A stretch of DNA of 64,000 nt. It comes from Brevibacillus dissolubilis. GTDB taxonomy: Bacteria; Bacillota; Bacilli; Brevibacillales; Brevibacillaceae. This document shows positions 21,801 through 28,240 of this stretch, in pieces. Positions within the stretch are counted from its first letter, which is position 1; every line of letters begins with the position of its first letter. The notes beneath the pieces are model-generated. The model was given only the letters and a program-made list of their open reading frames with translations. It ran no database searches and was not told the DNA's origin. The stretch spans positions 62,001 to 126,000 of the forward strand of contig NZ_VCNA01000012.1 of the NCBI RefSeq assembly GCF_006170445.1. The letters are read 5' to 3'. Made by a program: the position numbers and the translations under genes.

Positions 21801-24517
21801 CCTGCACCTCCACCTTCGTCGCCCTGCATCGTGCCATCCAATCGATCCGCAACGGTGAATGCGAGCAAGCGATCGTAGGCGCGGTGAATCTGCTCCTCTC
21901 ACCAAAAGGCTTCGTCGGATTCGACTCCTTGGGTTATCTGAGCGCAGAAGGGCAGGCCAAATCATTCCAAGCCGATGCCGCTGGTTTTGTCAGAAGCGAA
22001 GGGGTAGGCGTCGTCATCATCAAGCCATTGCAAAAAGCCATCGAAGCAGGCGACCAGATCTACGCGGTGATCAAAGGCACAGGCGTCTCCCACGGCGGCA
22101 AAGGGCTGTCCCTGACCGCCCCGAATCCGACCGGTATGAAAGAAGCCATGCTCAAAGCCTACCAAGCCGCGAATATCAACCCAAAAACCGTCGCCTACAT
22201 CGAAGCACACGGCATCGCTTCCCCGATGGCGGACGCCCTGGAGATCGAAGCGCTCAAATCGGGATACCAACAGCTTGCCAAGATGCACCCTGAGAATCTC
22301 CCAGAAGCAACCCCATGCTATATCCGTACCGTCAAACCAACCATCGGGCATGGTGAACTGGCCTCTGGCATGGCCGCTTTATTCAAGGTCATCCTCGCCA
22401 TGAAGCACAAGCAGATTCCGGGCATACCCGGCTTTACCACCCCTAACGAACAGGTTTCCCTAAAAGGTAGCCCATTCCAGCTATCCGCAGAGAACCACGA
22501 ATGGAAGGCACTGCGAGATGATTCCGGCAACAGCATCCCACGCCGAGCAAGCATCAACAGCTACGGATTCGGTGGAGTGAATGCCCATGTGGTGCTGGAG
22601 GAGTATGTTGCACCACAAGGACAAGCCACAATAGCTGACCCAGCCTATTCTCCACAAATCGTGCTCCTCTCCGCGAAGAACCAAGCCAGACTCGAAGCAG
22701 CAGCCGGACAAATGCTCGCATATGCCAAGCAACAACCGACACTCTCCCTGCCGAATCTGGCCTACACGCTCCAAGTCGGACGCGAAGCGATGGATTTCCG
22801 ACTGGCGCTGGTCGCAGGCAATCGGGAAGAACTGATCGAAGGCTTGGAAGACTACCTGCACGCGGCCCAAGAAGGCAGAGAGCCGCAGACCGCACTCCCG
22901 ATATTTACCGGCAATATGGAAGAAAGCGACGCGGGGATCAGAACCTTGCTGGAAGGCAAGCTCGGGGAGGTAGTGGTACAGACCCTCGTAGCGGAGAATG
23001 ACCTTGAGAAGCTTGCTTTCTATTGGACAAAAGGCGGTGCGATCCCGTGGAAGGCCCTCCGTGCCGGGAAAGACTTACACCGTATCTCATTGCCGACCTA
23101 TCCATTTGAAAAGAGAACGTGCTGGAGTGGCTTCCCAGCTACACGACCGTCTGCGGTGAAGACTTCAGCCGACCAGCAGCGCTCACTTGCCGAGATCGCC
23201 GTTTCCACTGAGCATGCACCTGCCCATCAGGAAGCACACATCGCACATGAATCCAAGCTTTCTCAAAAGGCACAGACCACCCACGCTGACCGCATTCTCA
23301 GCATCCTATCGAATCTTTTGGGCATGACACCGTGGGAAATCAATCCGATGAAACCACTTCAGCATTACGGATTCGATTCGATCCTGTTCATGCAATTGGT
23401 TCAACAGCTGCAAGCGCATATTGACCCGGCGGTTAACCCGGCAAGCCTGCAGGCATGCGCCACCTTGCAGGATATTGTCAATCTGTTAGCGCAATCAACC
23501 GAGACTCAGTCGGTACATTCGAAAGACACCGCCTCAGACATCATTACCGACAGCCGTACCCCATATCCCGAACTGATCCGACTCAATGGAAGCACCCAAG
23601 GAAGGCCGGTATTCTGGTTCCACGGAGGATTGGGCGGAGTAGAGAACTACCAATGGCTTGCCGTCAACAGCCAGCGTCCTTTCTACGCCATCCAAGCACG
23701 GGGCTATATGACCGACCGTGCCCCATTGAAGGGAATCAACGAAATGGCGGCTTACTATATCGAGATCATCGAATCCGTACAGCCTGAGGGACCATATGAT
23801 CTGGGCGGTTTTTCACTAGGCGGCATGCTGGCGTATGAAGTGACACGCCAATTGCAAGAAAAGGGACAAACCGTACAGACCATGGTCATGCTGGACTCGC
23901 TGGACCATACCAAGTTCCAAGAAAAACCACCGACGCTCAAGACCTCCATGCTGCAGACCATCAACACGATGCTGGCATCCATCACGCAAGACCCGTCGCA
24001 ATTAGCCCAGACGCTCATCAGCCGCGACGAAGTCGATCTGCTTGCAGAGGATGAGGCGTTCCTGCAACAGCTGATGACCCTCGCCAAAGCAAGAGGCTTG
24101 ACCAAGACCGAAACCCAAATCCGCGCCCAACTCCAGCAACAGGTCAAGATTCAGCAGGCCTATGAGCTTCAGGATTACACGATCGCACCACTTCTGGATC
24201 CGCAAGCCGTACACTGCTACTATTTCCGCAACAAAAGCGGACTGTTCCTCGGCAGTCTGGAGCCGTACTTCACGCTCTCCGATGAGGAGGTTTCTCTGGA
24301 TCACACCACCTACTGGGAAGAGTGGGCCCGACAGCTCCCTTCATTCCACCGGATGGATGTGAACTCATCCAGTCATATGACGATGCTGTCCGAGCCTGAA
24401 TCTGCCGCAGCCATCACAGAGTTTTGCGAAAAGCTGTACTCCCAGCGTGGAATCACAGCCACCTTCCTCAAATCCTTCAAGAAAAAACACAGTGAAGAGC
24501 CAAAAGTGAAGATGTAG
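15896..24517 (+). CDS. Trans-AT PKS with cMT, tandem ACPs, KS0, degenerate DH, terminal KS and thioesterase
   Basis: 2873 residues; starts 16 bases after the preceding gene with RBS GGGAGGAAG. Domain order: C-methyltransferase (about 70-350; EIGAGTGGTS SAM-binding motif), two near-identical ACPs (412-497 and 562-647; both KYGIDSILQVNFIRELE), KS (745-1177), DH-like domain (1384-1650), ACP (1689-1766; LGIDSAQ), KS (1817-2237), ACP (2462-2532; YGFDSILF), thioesterase (2569-2852; GGFSLGG nucleophile Ser, SSSHMTM late His). The first KS keeps its Cys (NTACSGS) and KSNLGH, but HGTGT is replaced by AANGS, so it should be non-elongating (KS0). The DH-like domain reads HQMNGQQVLVG (Pro to Val) and the second-motif Asp is Asn (NPLITNSAYL), which resembles pyran synthase domains. 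The last KS has Cys (EAACTST) and both His, but HGIAS replaces HGTGT. The cMT completes the KS-DH-KR module of the previous protein. The TE releases the product. Confidence 0.95.
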   Translation: MQTVEQLLCKMLWGQLQSIGFFTETYAVTDLEWKSRLHGFYGRWFEETIRVLVRHNYLKQEGDKYWVINSTRLDIAALWKEWDEQKVTWLQDSNMKAMVALLDATLKALPEILSGKVSATDIMFPNSSMELVEGVYKHNKISDYFNEVLADTLVAYLQERLKQDPSTKLRIIEIGAGTGGTSAMVFKKLKPYQQHIQEYCYTDLSRAFLMHAERSYGPENPYLTYHICNVEQPIAGQGIDAGGYDVAIATNVLHATKNIRVTLRNTKAVLKKHGLILLNEISSYNLFSHLTFGLLEGWWLYEDPELRIPGCPGLYPEAWEKVLEGEGFRYVTFMAEQSHDLGQQIIVAESDGVVRQKQQTISSVTTGTSTTATSTASTPTTATPASRQFVTDQAFSATPPVAAAQPRTATITDQVLFDQTLQYVKATLAEAIKLPPERIQLDTTFEKYGIDSILQVNFIRELEAVTGTLPKTILFEHSNTQELIDYLVKNHADQLRKWISGGETESAGESAQEQAAVHNPTIMAPTVPSTTPSTAPSTTPSTAPSTTPNAVPTAVRRTASISDEALFEQTMQFVRATLAEAIKLSADKINVDTTFEKYGIDSILQVNFIRELETITGALPKTILFEHTNTQELVDYLVKNHSDKLRATFAVEETVEVPIQAAPVTIETGMKPAAAEYVPDVPVPVFTANTGRFITAHNAQETVRHQPQPEMIRNHPEPQVVRPAQETVTASTVQQAPPSQPDTSEDIAIIGISGRYPSSKNLEELWANLQTAQNCITEAPASRWRNSLISLLSKSPRPMTKKYYGGFLDQTDRFDYQLFGVHQQQVMEMTPELRLFLETVWATFESAGYTKQGINELQDRNQKGVGVFVANMYNQYFWSIPSLEQAVLSSNGTDWHIANRVSHFFNLTGPSLAINTACSGSLHAIHLACESLKQKSCSMAIAGGINLTLDVSKYELLDRAHFLGSGQESKSFGAGDGLIPGEGVGAVLLKPLSKAIEDQDHIYAVIKSSLINHSGGRQMYTAPDPKQQTQLIVNALKDSGIDPTTIGYVESAANGSELGDSIEVIALNKAFSTFTDKKQFCALGSVKSNLGHLEAASGISQLSKVILQMQHATLVPTINAEPMNPNIKLEKTAFYLQQEAKPWNPIQDPLTGKNLPRRSMINSFGAGGAYANLIIEEYVGDQASAGITDTDIRFPQDQLFVFSAQTESSLYNYLENMQAFLQKNSSLSPAAVALSLARINHGLEKRVAIVASTVDELIEKLNTFLKIQRSSADLNIYASVDLASDADYADASTIQQLMGQKALNQLARLWASGATVDFRPLYQDRKTSWVALPTYAFDHQVAFRFDYSGFGLDDRPGEYIGQNNQHQSRPNHQHDQHDITDAFHMTPEVFTYDEPYVKAHQMNGQQVLVGATYASLAAKAFFNLFPEEQSVQIRKLNYVRPIEIPANQQVEISVEPIQRGAAIDFQILYRFTPSQAWNLTATGQLKKTSIESIENVASQKTDVERIKQSLAQFHDLDRIYQRGAGLVEWGDVFKTITQLYLGPDRVLAKIDLDSNPQAETRNYELNPLITNSAYLAVLYLIEQQNIEGAYLPFGINDIQFKQGHHLQSCWLDIKLVKNSGELLIFDVEVINEESEAVIRFTGYSLKRNHFTGAVPPQSASQMSQPIQPIQPISTPAVPAFSEIAATTEDLLGKIQKYLVGKFRKIAAHTAKVTNLEVSVMDLGIDSAQLVALTMEIEAEAQIELNPTLFFEYPNIKELAGFFFEEHKSEFAQLLVNPAAGHAEQVMPANVVDQPGESNSTSIHVASATMPQPPQHDGIAIIGISGQFPQANDPAEFWQNLITGKNCITEIPAERWNWRDYCGDTAQAANPASIQWGGFIDGVGEFDPLFFGISPREASLMDPQQYLLLTHTWKAMEDAGITGQSLSHSPTGVFVAAGNSEVETAIPSLIPNRISYALDLRGPSEYCEAACTSTFVALHRAIQSIRNGECEQAIVGAVNLLLSPKGFVGFDSLGYLSAEGQAKSFQADAAGFVRSEGVGVVIIKPLQKAIEAGDQIYAVIKGTGVSHGGKGLSLTAPNPTGMKEAMLKAYQAANINPKTVAYIEAHGIASPMADALEIEALKSGYQQLAKMHPENLPEATPCYIRTVKPTIGHGELASGMAALFKVILAMKHKQIPGIPGFTTPNEQVSLKGSPFQLSAENHEWKALRDDSGNSIPRRASINSYGFGGVNAHVVLEEYVAPQGQATIADPAYSPQIVLLSAKNQARLEAAAGQMLAYAKQQPTLSLPNLAYTLQVGREAMDFRLALVAGNREELIEGLEDYLHAAQEGREPQTALPIFTGNMEESDAGIRTLLEGKLGEVVVQTLVAENDLEKLAFYWTKGGAIPWKALRAGKDLHRISLPTYPFEKRTCWSGFPATRPSAVKTSADQQRSLAEIAVSTEHAPAHQEAHIAHESKLSQKAQTTHADRILSILSNLLGMTPWEINPMKPLQHYGFDSILFMQLVQQLQAHIDPAVNPASLQACATLQDIVNLLAQSTETQSVHSKDTASDIITDSRTPYPELIRLNGSTQGRPVFWFHGGLGGVENYQWLAVNSQRPFYAIQARGYMTDRAPLKGINEMAAYYIEIIESVQPEGPYDLGGFSLGGMLAYEVTRQLQEKGQTVQTMVMLDSLDHTKFQEKPPTLKTSMLQTINTMLASITQDPSQLAQTLISRDEVDLLAEDEAFLQQLMTLAKARGLTKTETQIRAQLQQQVKIQQAYELQDYTIAPLLDPQAVHCYYFRNKSGLFLGSLEPYFTLSDEEVSLDHTTYWEEWARQLPSFHRMDVNSSSHMTMLSEPESAAAITEFCEKLYSQRGITATFLKSFKKKHSEEPKVKM
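17476..17540 (+). repeat. 24-bp tandem repeat in the inter-ACP linker
   Basis: About 2.7 copies of a 24-bp unit beginning ACCAAGCACCACACCAAGCA lie inside the PKS gene between the two tandem ACPs. They encode a Pro-Ser-Thr-Ala-rich flexible linker (STTPSTAP units). Copy number could vary between strains by slippage without breaking the frame. Confidence 0.85.
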
Positions 24518-24531
24518 TCTCAACCATCAAC

Positions 24532-24575
24532 AAAAACCCAGTCTCAGCGGATAACTGCTGAGACTGGGTTTTTTT
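24532..24575 (+). terminator. Intrinsic terminator of the PKS operon
   Basis: Sixteen-base stem (AAAACCCAGTCTCAGC with GCTGAGACTGGGTTTT), 8-base loop, then a run of T. It begins 14 bases after the PKS stop codon and marks the 3' end of the assembly-line operon. Confidence 0.95.
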
Positions 24576-24777
24576 ATGCATATCGTTAGCCACTCCACGA
24601 AATGATTTCTGCCAGACAAACTGGTTCTTTTCAAGACCTTACTCTAGTAGACGACCTGGCTCAGCTCGATAACCCTGCTGAGTTGGACAAGCCACAAGAG
24701 AAGATGATACCATCTAAGTAATTTTTCCACCTGATCAAGCAACATATTGCCGAATCGCCAATAGATTGGGGTGCAGC

Positions 24778-25107
24778 ATGAAACCATTTACCGAAAGAGC
24801 CGTCGAGATTATCAAAAACATACCAGCAGGTCAAGTGATGACATACGGTCAAATCGCAGCCTTAGCCGGAAGTCCCCGTGCCGCACGACAGGTCGTCCGA
24901 ATCCTGCACGCGATGAGCAAGAAGCATCGGCTGCCATGGCATCGGGTGATCAATTCCCAAGGGATGGTCAGCATCAAGGACGAGGAGTCGCATTTCCTGC
25001 AAGTCATGTACTTAAGGGATGAAGGAGTAGAGGTGGATGACCAAGGGCGGATTGATCTGGAGCGTTTTCAATCCCGCTCAACAGATCATCCGGAAAAAAA
25101 TATATAG
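24778..25107 (+). CDS. Alkyltransferase-like (ATL) DNA-binding protein, MGMT family
   Basis: 109 residues, the size of the C-terminal DNA-binding domain of O6-alkylguanine-DNA alkyltransferases. The helix-turn-helix region is present (TYGQIAALAG, RAARQVVRILH). The methyl-acceptor motif PCHR(V/I) reads PWHRV, with Trp54 in place of Cys. Known ATL proteins with this substitution bind O6-alkylguanine without repairing it and hand the lesion to nucleotide excision repair; that role here is inferred from the family. Start chosen at ATG 24778 (MKPFTER); an in-frame TTG at 24766 is less likely. Monocistronic, downstream of the PKS terminator and convergent with loaP. Confidence 0.85.
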   Translation: MKPFTERAVEIIKNIPAGQVMTYGQIAALAGSPRAARQVVRILHAMSKKHRLPWHRVINSQGMVSIKDEESHFLQVMYLRDEGVEVDDQGRIDLERFQSRSTDHPEKNI

Positions 25108-25164
25108 AAGAAATAAACCACACAGCAACCCTATCCCCCAAAAATGAATCCCCACATCGACACA

Positions 25165-25202
25165 CAAAAAACGCGACCCTCTTCCGCAAAGAAGATGGCC
25201 GC
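25165..25202 (-). terminator. Terminator of loaP
   Basis: On the minus strand an imperfect stem (GCGGCCATCTTC with GGAAGAGGGTCGC) is followed by a run of T. It lies 27 bases after the loaP stop. Confidence 0.75.
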
Positions 25203-25228
25203 ATCTATGATCATTCTTGATGTTTTTC

Positions 25229-25759
25229 CTAGGTTTTGGACAGCACTTCAATCCCGACATCAATCGTTTTTTCAGTACCCATAAAATTAAGCAAAATCTT
25301 TGCCCGGTTTTTATGGGGATCCACCCGCTTGATGATTCCTTCCATACCCTGCAGAGGACCTGATTTGACGAATACTTTGGAGTTTCTTATGTAGATCCCG
25401 GAGTAATCGACGGTGTCACCTTCACCGATCAACTGAAGGATCGGGGTCATTTCCTCGTCTCGGATAATCGAATAGTGGACGCCTTCTTCCTTCGAGTAAT
25501 AGGTTCCGTTGTTCACTAATTGGAAGCATACGGGTATGCTGTTCATCTTATGAAAGGTCTCAGAGTTCATGTTGGTTCGAATCAGTACATAGCCAGGGAA
25601 GATATTTCGGAGGACATGATGTACGACGCCTGCCCGTTTTTCAGGGACCCGTCGCTTAGGCACCAGAGAGTAGAGGGAATGTTCGTCAAAATGGAGCCGA
25701 AGGAATTTTTGAACGGTCTCTTCTTTGCCAGTCGGTACGAAAAGGGCATACCAATTCAT
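25229..25759 (-). CDS. loaP: LoaP-type NusG paralogue (transcription antiterminator)
   Basis: 176 residues. The N-terminal NGN domain is clear (MNWYALFVPTGKEE at the start, IFPGYVLIRT near 53-62), and a C-terminal KOW domain follows (VKSGPLQGMEGIIKRVDPHK, about 130-150). Size and opening resemble LoaP-class specialised NusG paralogues rather than housekeeping NusG, which sits beside secE and ribosomal genes. Characterised LoaP proteins bind RNA polymerase and a leader RNA hairpin and let polymerase read through terminators in long PKS operons (difficidin and macrolactin in Bacillus). The gene converges on the PKS operon with only the ATL gene between, so the PKS operon is the likely target (inference). 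Start ATG 25759 has RBS AGGAAAGGA, and a near-consensus sigma-A promoter lies upstream. Confidence 0.88.
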   Translation of the reverse strand: MNWYALFVPTGKEETVQKFLRLHFDEHSLYSLVPKRRVPEKRAGVVHHVLRNIFPGYVLIRTNMNSETFHKMNSIPVCFQLVNNGTYYSKEEGVHYSIIRDEEMTPILQLIGEGDTVDYSGIYIRNSKVFVKSGPLQGMEGIIKRVDPHKNRAKILLNFMGTEKTIDVGIEVLSKT

Positions 25760-25836
25760 GTGAACGATCCTTTCCTAATTGAGAGTAGTCTAGGCTGATT
25801 TTTAATAGTATGGAAAATAGATACAGTTTCATTATT

Positions 25837-25865
25837 ATTATAAGCTATATTCCTAATAGTGGCAA
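25837..25865 (-). promoter_or_regulatory. Sigma-A promoter of loaP
   Basis: On the minus strand TTGCCA, a 17-base spacer and a perfect TATAAT. It sits about 80 bases upstream of the loaP start codon in AT-rich DNA. Confidence 0.75.
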
Positions 25866-25942
25866 TTTGTACATTTTGGTGAAATCGTTTACAAAGATAT
25901 TTTTGTGGATTATCACAGTTGAACCAATCCTACAGTCTGGTG

Positions 25943-25993
25943 AAAAAAGTGCCTGAGAAGATGAAGCAACACGTCTTTTCAGGCACTTTTTTT
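25943..25993 (+). terminator. Leader terminator / attenuator before the membrane-protein pair
   Basis: Perfect 14-base stem (AAAAAAGTGCCTGA, 25943-25956; complement 25979-25992), interior AAGA/TCTT extension, then seven T. There is no gene upstream on this strand to terminate, since loaP points away. It lies 65 bases before the next + gene, so it may act as an attenuator of that operon. A candidate promoter, TTGTAC-17-TACAAA, begins near 25868. It could instead simply insulate the divergent region. Confidence 0.7.
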
Positions 25994-26057
25994 GGTTTCC
26001 GAAGGTTATTGCGAACTGGACAGGATTATACTAAAACAGCAAGGAGGGAGGAGCGGC

Positions 26058-26534
26058 TTGTTTATTTTTTTACTAATAGTATTTATAGGGGTTGCTCTTA
26101 GTTGGTACTACATCCGATCTGATTATTTTCAACCGGTGGAAAAGCTGGCGGTATGGATGTTTTCGCTAAGTTGGTTGAAGCTTACTTTTACGATTATCGA
26201 ATTGAACCTGCAATGGCTTCAGATGTCGAGGAATGTGTTTCACATTCTTACGGTTTACTTGACCGGGTGGATTGTCTATGCTGTCTTGCAATCTCTGACC
26301 GTAGGAATTTTGGTATCTGGAAAGTTCAAGATAGGGACAAAGGTTGTCATGTTCGTCGTGTGCGGCATTGTCTTGGCGATGGGCGAGGAGCTTTTTCGGG
26401 TGGCTGGATTTCTTGCTTTCATCAAATGGAACCTGTGGTATGCACTGATCCGGCAATGGATTTTGGTCGGGACCGTTTATGGATTTGCCCTAGTTTTCCG
26501 CAAGCTGATTCAGAGGGAGAGGGTTCACGCATGA
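26058..26534 (+). CDS. Multi-pass membrane protein, function unknown
   Basis: 158 residues if started at TTG 26058, which follows a strong RBS (AAGGAGGGAGG, 26041-26051). The upstream in-frame ATG at 25992 would place the start on the terminator hairpin. The chain is dominated by hydrophobic segments (IFLLIVFIGVALSWYYI at the N-terminus, then about four more) with basic caps and a basic C-terminus. No family recognised. Its stop overlaps the next gene by ATGA, so the two are translationally coupled. Both lie behind a leader terminator next to loaP. Confidence 0.75.
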   Translation: MFIFLLIVFIGVALSWYYIRSDYFQPVEKLAVWMFSLSWLKLTFTIIELNLQWLQMSRNVFHILTVYLTGWIVYAVLQSLTVGILVSGKFKIGTKVVMFVVCGIVLAMGEELFRVAGFLAFIKWNLWYALIRQWILVGTVYGFALVFRKLIQRERVHA

Positions 26535-27049
26535 TCCTGTATCCACCTCTTGTTTTTGATGCGAACGAGTGGTTTATCCTGATTGCAGGCAGCCTTGTTA
26601 TGCTGTTGACTCTGAAGCTCCCAAAGAGATTGTCCCGCGTAGAGTTTTGGATCATCTGGCTGATGAATTATCTGCTTGCGGAGATCGCCGACTTCACGAT
26701 TGGATTTCCTGGTATCGACCTCTATGACTTTAATGACTGGCCGCAATATGAGTATTTTGATTGGATCTTGTATGTATTTTTGTATCCACCAGCTGCATAT
26801 GTGTATCTTTATCTGTATGACAGATGGAAGCCAGCCGGATGGAAGCTTGCTGGATACATCGTGGGATGGGCTCTGTTTACCACTGGATTAGAATGGCTGG
26901 CCACTCAGTTTCACGTCTTCACCTATAAAGGGTGGAAGCTGGTTTATTCCGTTCCCACGTATATCTTTATTTACTGGATCAATCTGTGCATATTTCGTTT
27001 CGTGCGTACGTACCAACATGTGCCGATACCAGAAGAAAAAGATCGGTGA
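26531..27049 (+). CDS. Membrane protein resembling the CBO0543 family
   Basis: 172 residues starting at ATG 26531, overlapping the previous stop by four bases. About five transmembrane helices are visible, including an aromatic-rich core (YEYFDWILYVFLYPPAAYVY) and the ending YIFIYWINLCIFRFVR before a charged tail. The layout, with LPKRLSRVEFW after helix 1 and a Phe-Gly-Ile-Asp-Leu-Tyr-rich loop, recalls small Bacillales membrane proteins called CBO0543; I hold this family call loosely. The pair probably forms one membrane complex (inference from coupling). Confidence 0.7.
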   Translation: MILYPPLVFDANEWFILIAGSLVMLLTLKLPKRLSRVEFWIIWLMNYLLAEIADFTIGFPGIDLYDFNDWPQYEYFDWILYVFLYPPAAYVYLYLYDRWKPAGWKLAGYIVGWALFTTGLEWLATQFHVFTYKGWKLVYSVPTYIFIYWINLCIFRFVRTYQHVPIPEEKDR

Positions 27050-27085
27050 GCAAGCTGTGAAACCTGTTGCCCCCGACACACGTAT

Positions 27086-27133
27086 AAAGCAAAATGATCT
27101 CTAATGAAACAAAAGGATCATTTTGCTTTTTTT
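27086..27133 (+). terminator. Terminator of the membrane-protein pair
   Basis: Fourteen-base perfect stem (AAAGCAAAATGATC, 27086-27099, with its complement 27116-27129) followed by T-rich sequence. Confidence 0.9.
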
Positions 27134-27209
27134 ATTCCGATTTCTTCCTTACTATATGATCGATAATCTATTGAATTTCCGTCTATTATTCAAAAGGAGC
27201 GACTCTCCC

Positions 27210-27884
27210 ATGCCCAGTGCCAAATCAGCTCTTCTCGTCGGAGCAAGCGGTCTGGTCGGCAGCGCACTCTTGCCGATCCTGCTGCAAAGCCCACAATACG
27301 CTCAAGTCACCATTTTCGTCCGCAAGCCGTTGCCGATCACGCATGAGAAGCTGCGGCAAGTGACCGTCGATTTCGACAATCTCGCTGCCTATGCAGAATA
27401 CTTCGAGGTCCAAGACATATTCTGCACGCTTGGCACGACGATCAAGAAGGCCGGATCACAAGCTGCTTTCAAAAAAGTAGATTACGAATACCCGCTCGAG
27501 CTGGCCCGCCTCGCCCACCGGCACCACGCCGAAAAATTCCTGATCATCACCGCACTTGGCTCTGACGCTGCCTCCAACATCTTTTACAATCAAGTAAAAG
27601 GCCAAGTGGAGCAGGCGATTCAAGCGAGCGGATTATCGTCGATCCATATTTTTCGGCCGTCATTGCTGCTTGGTGACCGTCAAGAATTCCGCTTCGGAGA
27701 ACGGATGGGAGCCGCTGTCGCCAGACTGCTGCCGATGGTCTTCATCGGCTCATGGCGCAAATACAAGCCGATTCAAGCGAGAACCGTAGCCCGTGCGATG
27801 TATGTGGCAGCCAATCCAATCCAGAACACTCAGGCACATACCACCATCTATGAATCAGATCAAATCATGGAGATGGGGCAGTAA
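27210..27884 (+). CDS. NAD(P)-binding atypical SDR-like oxidoreductase
   Basis: 224 residues from ATG 27210 (RBS AAAAGGAGC). The Rossmann motif GASGLVGSALL is at 9-19, with Arg of VRKPL suggesting NADP binding. FCTLGTTIKKAGS and ALGSDAAS/YNQVKG segments match the HTATIP2/YwnB-like atypical short-chain dehydrogenases, in which Tyr-x-x-x-Lys is retained (YNQVK). Substrate unknown. Free-standing gene between two terminators, so unlikely to be cotranscribed with neighbours. Confidence 0.85.
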   Translation: MPSAKSALLVGASGLVGSALLPILLQSPQYAQVTIFVRKPLPITHEKLRQVTVDFDNLAAYAEYFEVQDIFCTLGTTIKKAGSQAAFKKVDYEYPLELARLAHRHHAEKFLIITALGSDAASNIFYNQVKGQVEQAIQASGLSSIHIFRPSLLLGDRQEFRFGERMGAAVARLLPMVFIGSWRKYKPIQARTVARAMYVAANPIQNTQAHTTIYESDQIMEMGQ

Positions 27885-27902
27885 CCGTATCGAGTTTTAG
27901 CC

Positions 27903-27937
27903 AAGGCATCCGCTCAGCTTTGAACGGATGCCTTTTA
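27903..27937 (+). terminator. Terminator
   Basis: Ten-base stem AAGGCATCCG/CGGATGCCTT with a 12-base loop and a TTTTA tail, 18 bases after the oxidoreductase stop. Confidence 0.85.
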
Positions 27938-28240
27938 TTGATCAATGAACTCGGTCAACTGGTAGTGTGTACCTATTGGCGGGCTTCGCCGGGTAGGCTA
28001 CGATAATGAAAGAGCGAGTATAGGGATAGCATACTTTTTTACAATTTAGGTTTTGGGTCTTCATAATTTCTTCTTAATTTCTTGTTACATTTGTTTCTGA
28101 ATGAAGGAAAATTTTGTCGCAAAAACCTGTTGGATTTTGTAAAAAATATTCCATTTAATTGAATGTTGATGTTAAAATTATAGTTGAATTAAATAATGTT
28201 TGAATACTCGCTACTAACAACGATGGATAGGTGACACGCT
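27938..28240. other. AT-rich intergenic region upstream of the RR-HK-TPR operon
   Basis: About 300 bases without a convincing gene. A short GC hairpin (GGCG-GGCTT-CGCC) lies near 27978; the rest is strongly AT-rich and should hold the promoter of the regulatory operon. Candidate elements TTGAATG and TTATAGT occur near 28158-28185, but none is near consensus. No known riboswitch fold recognised. Confidence 0.5.

Noticed and set aside
24602-24721. 39-codon frame (MISARQTGSF...) between the PKS terminator and the ATL gene
   Set aside because: No ribosome binding site before the ATG and no signal or family features; may be chance.
26153-26530. N-terminal extension of the CBO0543-like membrane protein
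   Set aside because: This part overlaps the preceding gene in another frame and reads as non-protein-like sequence; ATG 26531 with ATGA coupling is the better start.
27960-28030. Possible c-di-GMP riboswitch upstream of the response regulator
   Set aside because: Only a short GC hairpin is present; the conserved GEMM core is not found.
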